Positions 57,026 to 64,000 of a DNA stretch of 64,000 bases are shown in pieces. The notes under the pieces are model-generated. The model did no database searches. It was not told where the DNA came from and saw only the letters and a program-made list of their open reading frames with translations. The translations under genes and the position numbers were made by a program. Position 1 is the stretch's first letter. Every line of letters starts with the position of its first letter. This DNA is from CANJIV01 sp046330225 (lineage in GTDB: Bacteria > Actinomycetota > Thermoleophilia > Solirubrobacterales > Solirubrobacteraceae): contig JAXLTD010000005.1 of assembly GCA_046330225.1 (NCBI GenBank), positions 186,001 to 250,000 on the forward strand, in the 5' to 3' direction.

Positions 57026-58108
57026 TCAGCGGACGAGCGTGACGGACCTGGTGACCGTGGCGGACTTCGAGCCGCCGCTCGCGGCGACCCGGAGGCCGGC
57101 GCTGATCTGGCCGGCTCGCCGGAGGGCTGCGCGGTAGCGCTGGGCCACGCTGAGCGTCACGGTGCGGCCTGCCGGTCCGATCCTTCCGTGCGCCGAGGCC
57201 AGGTTCACGGCCGTCCGGCCGATCCCCAGCTTGCGGGCCTGTGACCCGGTCACGGACAGCGCGGCCTTGAAGGACCCGGACCTGATGAAGCTGGCGCTGA
57301 AGCGGTAGCCCGTCGCGAGCAGCGCCGAGATCCGCACCCGCGAGGGTGCGGTCACGTGGAGCGGCGCCGGCGCGACGCGCCTGACGACCTCGCACATGGT
57401 CCGGTCCACGACGTCCACCGAGTCCGCCCGGACGATGTCGGCGCCGAAGCCGCACTGCGCCTGGTCGAGCTGCCCGTCGCTGATGAAGATCTGGTCGTTG
57501 CCGTCCTCCAGCGCCGACCCGCCGTCGCCGTTCACGCTGTCGCGGCCCGGTCCGCCGATGACCGTGTCGTTGCCGCTGCCGCCGTTGACGGTGTCGTTTC
57601 CGGGGCCGCCGTCGACGATGTCGTCGCCCGTGTTGCCGGAGAGGGTGTCGCCGCCGTCGCCGCCGTAGACCGCGTCCTTGCTGTCACCGGCGATCACGGT
57701 GTCGTCGCCAGCCTCGCCGAAGATGGTCATCCGCGCGTCGACGAGTCCGGCGATGATCGAGTCGTCGCCGCCGCCGAGATGCACGACGGCCCGCGTGTAG
57801 TCGGGCAGGCCCGTGGGCGTGAAGTCGGGCGGGCCCGAGTCGAACGGCGGACACACCACCTTCGTCGGATCCACTTCCCGGCAGCCCGGGCCCGCGACGA
57901 TTCCGCCGCTGTCCTCGACATAGCGCTGCGACAGGAGGTTCCCGCCGAAGCTGACGTTGTTGCGCTCCGGGCCGCCGACGATCTGCAGCGTGGTGCCCGA
58001 CAGCGACGCCCTGGTTGCCGCGCCGGCCGGCGCGGCAGTGCTGAACCCCGCGGCCATCGCGAGCGCGGACACGAGTGCCGCGGCTCGATTCGGCTTGAAC
58101 GTACGCAT
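57026..58108 (-). CDS. Secreted protein with RTX-like calcium-binding repeats
   Basis: A 360-aa exported protein. Signal peptide residues 1-31 (MRTFKPNRA, Ala/Leu core). Residues ~112-200 contain GGxGxDxxx type repeats: 'LGGGDDSIIAG', 'FGEAGDDTVIAGDS', 'YGGDGGDTLSGNTGDDIVDGGPGNDTVNGG', which form a parallel beta-roll binding Ca2+. Then a Cys-containing stretch ('AQCGFGADIVRADSVDVVDRTMCEVV') and a C-terminal Ig-like domain ('LHVTAPSRVRISALLATGYRFSASFI') follow. The classical RTX C-terminal secretion signal is absent; export is by the N-terminal signal. ATG 58108 follows a GTG at 58111. Confidence 0.82.
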   Translation of the reverse strand: MRTFKPNRAAALVSALAMAAGFSTAAPAGAATRASLSGTTLQIVGGPERNNVSFGGNLLSQRYVEDSGGIVAGPGCREVDPTKVVCPPFDSGPPDFTPTGLPDYTRAVVHLGGGDDSIIAGLVDARMTIFGEAGDDTVIAGDSKDAVYGGDGGDTLSGNTGDDIVDGGPGNDTVNGGSGNDTVIGGPGRDSVNGDGGSALEDGNDQIFISDGQLDQAQCGFGADIVRADSVDVVDRTMCEVVRRVAPAPLHVTAPSRVRISALLATGYRFSASFIRSGSFKAALSVTGSQARKLGIGRTAVNLASAHGRIGPAGRTVTLSVAQRYRAALRRAGQISAGLRVAASGGSKSATVTRSVTLVR

Positions 58109-58403
58109 CACGGAACCTCACTCTCGGTTGGGCCTCGCGACCGCTCCGTTTGGGGCTCCCGAGAAGCCTGTGCTCCATGAGAGCACGTTGGCGCGCCGGC
58201 GTCATCCGGGCGGGCCACCACCGCCGCCTCGTGGTTGTCCGCGCTCTTGCGCCCGGGCGGCTGCGGGCTCCGCCCAGGCCGACGGCCGCGATCGGCCGGC
58301 GGGCGGTTGGCGGTTGCCGGCGTCCCTCCGGGCCGTGGCCGAGTCTCCCGCTGGCGAGGGACCTGGGCGGCGCCGGATTCTGGCGGCGCCTAAGGTTCTC
58401 GGC

Positions 58404-58793
58404 GTGCTCGACCACGTCTCGATCACCGTTGCCGACCTCGCGGTCGCGGCGCCGTTCTACGACGCCGCGATGGGGGCGCTGGGCGTCCCGTGCGTGTGGC
58501 GCGACGAGACGGGCATCGGGTACGGGCGCCGTCCGACGCCGGACGATCTCACGCCGACGTATCTCTCGATCCGTGTCGACGGCAGCGCTGCCGGCGGGTC
58601 CCGCCACTGGGCCCTGCGGGCGCCGTCGCGGGCCGCCGTCCGGGCGTTCCACGCCGCTGCTGTGGCCGCCGGCGGGTCCGATGACGGCGCTCCCGGCCTG
58701 CGACCGCAGTACGGCGAGCACTACTACGCCGCGTTCGTGCGCGACGCCGCCGGCAACCGCATCGAGGCGGTCTGCCGGCTGCCCGGGGAGTGA
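58404..58793 (+). CDS. VOC/glyoxalase-family protein
   Basis: A 129-aa single vicinal-oxygen-chelate domain: 'LDHVSITVADLAVAAPFYDAAMGALG' (His4 metal position), 'YLSIRVDGS', 'RHWALRAPSRAAVRAFHAAAVAAGGSDDG', 'HYYAAFVRDAAGNRIEAV' (His and the final Glu). Members are metal-dependent isomerases, dioxygenases or resistance proteins. GTG 58404 is used. The gap 58109-58403 before it holds GC-rich sequence with no clear signal. It lies upstream of the subtilase gene, with 140 bp between. Confidence 0.82.
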   Translation: MLDHVSITVADLAVAAPFYDAAMGALGVPCVWRDETGIGYGRRPTPDDLTPTYLSIRVDGSAAGGSRHWALRAPSRAAVRAFHAAAVAAGGSDDGAPGLRPQYGEHYYAAFVRDAAGNRIEAVCRLPGE

Positions 58794-58933
58794 CGGGCGG
58801 GGCGCCGGCCCGGGCGCCGGGCGAGGCACGGCGCTTCCCCGCCTGACCCCCCATTCCTCCGGGGGCGGGTGCCGGCAAACGATGTGGGTCTCCGCACTTT
58901 CGGCGCGGGCCGGCCGGTCCTACCGTCGCCGGC

Positions 58934-61207
<2,274 letters not shown>

Positions 61208-61283
61208 CCGGCGGGCACCCGATCACCTCCCGGCGCCGGCGGCTTCGGCGCCCGTCCACCCGCCAGAAGGCCAGGAGGCCAGC

Positions 61284-61952
61284 ATGAAGACCGCACTCCG
61301 CACCCGCATTCGGCTCGCGACCGCCGCCGCGCTCGCCGCCGGGGCCCTCGCCGGGCCGGCGAGCCCGGCCCACGCCGCCGGGATGACGCTGAAGCTGTCG
61401 TCTCCGCCCCTGGCGGTCGGGCACACCGCCATCCTGCAGGCCACGGGGACGATGCCCGTCGAGGACATCGAGTTCCCGTACTGGTTCAGCCTCGTGGCGA
61501 TCCCGGCCAGCGTCACCAGGACCTGCCCGGCAGACCGCTGGGTGGGCGTGCAGTTCACTTCGGGCGCCCATGGGTCCGTGGTGGTCCTGTCCCAGGGCGA
61601 GCGCCCCGACGCGAGCGGCGCCTGGTCGATTCCCGTCGCGATCACGCCGAGCGCCGCCGGCGATGTGCTCTTCTGCGGCTATACCGACGACGGCGAGACC
61701 CACACGCTCGCCGGCGCCTCGCTGCTGGCGACGATCCGCGCTGCTCCGCTTCGTGGCGCCGCGGCGATCCGGGCGAAGGCCGTGGGCGAGATCAAGAGCT
61801 GCCTCGCCCTGCTGGCCCGCTCGCAGGCTGGCGGCTGCCTGCGGCGAGCGATCACTCGCGCGAACGCTCGCTGCCGCCAGCTGCGGCCCCGCTCGGCCCG
61901 CCCCGGGTGCCTGCGATCGATCCGCCGCGTGAAGGCCGCGTACCGCGCCTGA
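61284..61952 (+). CDS. Secreted protein of unknown function
   Basis: A 222-aa protein with a signal peptide (1-32, cleavage near HAA). An Ig-like beta domain covers ~33-150 ('MTLKLSSPPLAVGHTAILQATGTMP'), with two Cys ('TRTCPAD', 'LFCGYTDDGETHTLAGASL') for a disulfide. A basic helical tail with four Cys ('IKSCLALLAR', 'GGCLRRAI', 'ARCRQL', 'GCLRSIRR') follows. It lies 76 bp after the subtilase gene. No family is recognised; a surface or DNA/anion-binding role for the basic tail is speculative. Confidence 0.75.
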   Translation: MKTALRTRIRLATAAALAAGALAGPASPAHAAGMTLKLSSPPLAVGHTAILQATGTMPVEDIEFPYWFSLVAIPASVTRTCPADRWVGVQFTSGAHGSVVVLSQGERPDASGAWSIPVAITPSAAGDVLFCGYTDDGETHTLAGASLLATIRAAPLRGAAAIRAKAVGEIKSCLALLARSQAGGCLRRAITRANARCRQLRPRSARPGCLRSIRRVKAAYRA

Positions 61953-62009
61953 GCCCGCCGCCCGGCCCGTGCTGGCGGGCCCGGGCCCGCCACCAGGCAT
62001 CATGGAGGG

Positions 62010-63413
62010 GTGCCTGCGCCTCCGAAGCGGCCGGCCCGGCTGCCCGTCCTCCTTCCGTTCCTGATCGTCGCGGTCATCGCCGCCGGGGCGATCGTGGCCG
62101 CCGCGCTGGCCCGCAACGCCGATCCGCCTGCCGGGCCATGCCGCAGCGGCGCCGCGAACGCCACGGCCGCGAGCCGGTGGGCCGCGTTCTACGAGCGAGC
62201 CGTTCGGGCCGACCGGGCCCGCCTGGCCGATCTGCGCCGCCGGGGCGCGCCGGCGTCGACGCAGCGGGCCGTCGCGCGCCAGTTGCGCGCCGACGCGGCG
62301 GCGGCGCGCCGCGCGGGGCGCGGACGGCTCGACATCGGCTGCGGTCGCGCTGCGCGGGTGCCTGAGCCCATCGGTCCGGCGCCGGCGGCGGCACGCGGGC
62401 GCGCCATTCCGGTCGTCGGGCTCACGGCGAACTCGCAGGGCGTCGGACCGGATCTCGGCGCCCAGCAGGACCGGGCCGTGGTGGCCGGCGCGGGCTGGCT
62501 GCGTGAGGAGTTCGCCTGGTCGACGATCCAGCCGCGCGAGGGCGCATTCGCGTGGCGGCACTACGACCGCGTGCTCACGGCGGCGGCCCGCCGGGGCCTG
62601 CGCGTGCTCCCCGTCCTCACCGACGTGCCCGGCTGGGCTGGCCCGGCGCAGTTCGCGATCCCTGAGGATCCCAGCGCCTATGCCGCCTACGTCGCGCGCG
62701 TCACCGCCCGCTATGGGCCCAACGGCAGCTTCTGGCGCGCGCACCCCCGCCTGGACAGCTCGCTCGCTCCGACGTACTTCGAGATCTGGAACGAGCCCTA
62801 CTACACCTTCTTCAGCGACGGCCAGGTCGACCCGGCCCGCTACGCGCGGCTGTTCGCGGCGGCAGCCACGGCGGGGCGCGCGGCAAACCCCGCGGCGAAG
62901 TTCATCCTCGCGGCCGAGGCGAACGTGCAGCCGACCGCCGGCCCGTTCGCCGGCGTCTCGGTCGACTGGATGCAGGCGATGACCGCGGCCGTTCCGAACC
63001 TGCCGAGCCTCGTTGACGCCGTGTCGGCGCACCCCTACAGCGGCTCGGCCCCGCCGGACGTGCCGCTGGACGGGGCTCCGGACGGGAAGTTCCTGCGCGT
63101 CGGCACGATCCGCCGCGCCGCGCTGGCCGCCGGCATCGACAAGCCGATCTGGATCACCGAGATCGGCTGGTCGACCTGCGCAAGCAACCCCAGCTACTGC
63201 GTGTCCGAACGCGACCAGTCGCGCAACCTGGGGACGATGTTCAGCCTCGTGCGCACCAAGCTCCCGTACGTGGAGGCCGTGCTCGTCTACCACCTCGACG
63301 ACCTGCACCCGACGAACCCGTCGGACAAGGAGCCGTCGTTCGGCCTGACGCGCCAGGGCGGCGCCCCGAAGCCCGCCTGGAACCAGTTCCGCGCTGCAAC
63401 CGCCGGAGGCTGA
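62010..63413 (+). CDS. Membrane-anchored clan A glycoside hydrolase-like protein
   Basis: A 467-aa protein. A single N-terminal transmembrane anchor (about 12-32, 'LPVLLPFLIVAVIAAGAIVAAALA') is followed by a ~95-residue helical linker and a (beta/alpha)8 barrel from ~130. The barrel has a clan A-like layout: 'WLREEFAWSTIQPREGAFAW' at strand 1-2, acid/base Glu in 'YFEIWNEPYYTFF', 'DAVSAHPYSG' and nucleophile Glu in 'IWITEIGWST'. GH39/GH5-like enzymes hydrolyse beta-glycosides outside the cell. GTG 62010 is the start. The substrate is unknown. Confidence 0.85.
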   Translation: MPAPPKRPARLPVLLPFLIVAVIAAGAIVAAALARNADPPAGPCRSGAANATAASRWAAFYERAVRADRARLADLRRRGAPASTQRAVARQLRADAAAARRAGRGRLDIGCGRAARVPEPIGPAPAAARGRAIPVVGLTANSQGVGPDLGAQQDRAVVAGAGWLREEFAWSTIQPREGAFAWRHYDRVLTAAARRGLRVLPVLTDVPGWAGPAQFAIPEDPSAYAAYVARVTARYGPNGSFWRAHPRLDSSLAPTYFEIWNEPYYTFFSDGQVDPARYARLFAAAATAGRAANPAAKFILAAEANVQPTAGPFAGVSVDWMQAMTAAVPNLPSLVDAVSAHPYSGSAPPDVPLDGAPDGKFLRVGTIRRAALAAGIDKPIWITEIGWSTCASNPSYCVSERDQSRNLGTMFSLVRTKLPYVEAVLVYHLDDLHPTNPSDKEPSFGLTRQGGAPKPAWNQFRAATAGG

Positions 63414-63463
63414 CGCACCGCTCCAGGTTTGACTGCGCCGATGCGCCGATCTAGCGTCGGCGG

Positions 63464-64000
63464 ATGGCTGCGGCTGACGCGATCCGAACGACGTGCCCGC
63501 GGGACTGCTACGACGCCTGCGGCGTCCTCGTCCTGCGACGCGACGGCGCCATCGACCGGGTGCGCGGCGATCCCGAACATCCGGTGAGCCGCGGCAAGCT
63601 GTGCCCCAAGTGCGCGGCCGGGTACAACGGCGCCTTCCTCGACCCGCAGATGCGGCTGACCAAGCCCCTCCGCCGCATCGGCCCCAAGGGCGGCGGCCGG
63701 TTCGAGCCGATCGGGTGGGACGCCGCGCTGTCCGAGGTCGCCGAACGGCTGGGGTCGATCGCCGAGACCCACGGTCCCGCAACGATCCTCAGCACCCACT
63801 ACACCGGCACCTTCGCCCTGCTCGGGTATTCGTTCGGATCACGGCTCTTCAACCGCATCGGCGCGACCGAGGTCGAGCCGGACACCGTCTGCAACCTGGC
63901 TGGCCATGTCGCCCTCGGCTACCTGTACGGCACGTCGGAGTCTGGCTTTGACCCGCGCACCGCGCGCGACACCCAGTGCATCGTCGTGTGGGGCGCGAAC
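63464..64000 (+). CDS. Molybdopterin oxidoreductase, N-terminal part
   Basis: The gene runs off the right edge; 179 codons are seen. An N-terminal [4Fe-4S] motif 'TCPRDCYDACG ... GKLCPKC' (Cys at about residues 11, 15, 19 and 47) and the domain start 'LTKPLRRIGPKGGGRFEPIGWDAALSEVAERL' are typical of the DMSO reductase superfamily. The 'DCYDAC' form resembles formate dehydrogenase-like or thiosulfate/polysulfide reductase-like proteins without a Tat signal. Its substrate cannot be told. Starting ATG 63464 is clear. It is the second bis-MGD enzyme in the window and needs the MobA product. Confidence 0.85.
   Translation, partial: MAAADAIRTTCPRDCYDACGVLVLRRDGAIDRVRGDPEHPVSRGKLCPKCAAGYNGAFLDPQMRLTKPLRRIGPKGGGRFEPIGWDAALSEVAERLGSIAETHGPATILSTHYTGTFALLGYSFGSRLFNRIGATEVEPDTVCNLAGHVALGYLYGTSESGFDPRTARDTQCIVVWGAN

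Overview
The window is very GC-rich, tightly packed DNA from a high-GC actinobacterial chromosome. It has few gaps, many 1-4 nt start/stop overlaps, GTG and TTG starts, a GAAC-N4-GTTC type LexA box, and class-V-aminotransferase, APC-permease and Usp genes of actinobacterial flavour. The mix of genes (MptA/FolE2-type GTP cyclohydrolase, permease-Usp pairs, Calx-beta and RTX-like secreted proteins) makes me favour class Thermoleophilia (Solirubrobacterales). That placement is inference, not proof.

Layout. 1-3 kb: end of a secreted Calx-beta protein, then a formate-THF ligase/methenyl-THF cyclohydrolase-like pair. 3-10 kb: cation/proton antiporter; an XRE regulator with a degenerate KaiC-like domain; APC permease, Usp and a cNMP/CBS/DUF294 protein. 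10-18 kb: GAF-PucR regulator divergent from a GlnT-GlxB-GlxC-GlxD operon (candidate gamma-glutamylmethylamide/N-methylglutamate synthase), amidotransferase, BASS-like transporter. 18-23 kb: LysR, an AGXT-like aminotransferase divergent from a malyl-CoA-lyase-like HpcH protein, flavin reductase. 23-32 kb: tandem secreted lipases, a DUF1989-GcvT fusion with an acyl-CoA dehydrogenase, Usp, second APC permease. 32-38 kb: IclR divergent from FAD oxidase, C26 hydrolase-like and second FAD oxidase genes; a secreted repeat protein. 38.6-47 kb: NAD-dependent molybdenum formate dehydrogenase operon with fdhD, mobA and three enzymes. 47-55 kb: housekeeping (HtrA-like, ClpP, ABC exporter, NlpC-like, PgsA, FolE2, RpoD, SOS-type nuclease, tRNA-Tyr). 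55-64 kb: secreted proteins (TPR, RTX-like, subtilase, clan A glycosidase) and the start of a second molybdopterin oxidoreductase.

How it fits together. Many genes concern one-carbon units and glyoxylate. A THF-dependent GcvT-type transferase, FAD amine oxidases and a candidate N-methylglutamate synthase could release methyl groups. FTL, cyclohydrolase and FDH could interconvert or oxidise the C1 units. The aminotransferase and the CoA-ester lyase are the glyoxylate-handling type seen in the serine cycle.

The strongest new observation is a shared, partly palindromic ~20-bp motif (about TTGGACAAATNGGTNCAANG) just upstream of five of these units: FTL, aminotransferase/HpcH, acyl-CoA dehydrogenase-GcvT, APC permease 2 and FDH. 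This suggests one undescribed C1/glyoxylate regulon. Other notable items are a multi-hairpin element between fdhA and fdhD, a 71-bp palindromic repeat family at two loci, a C26 hydrolase without its His/Glu, and a LexA box abutting a nuclease gene that runs into tRNA-Tyr.
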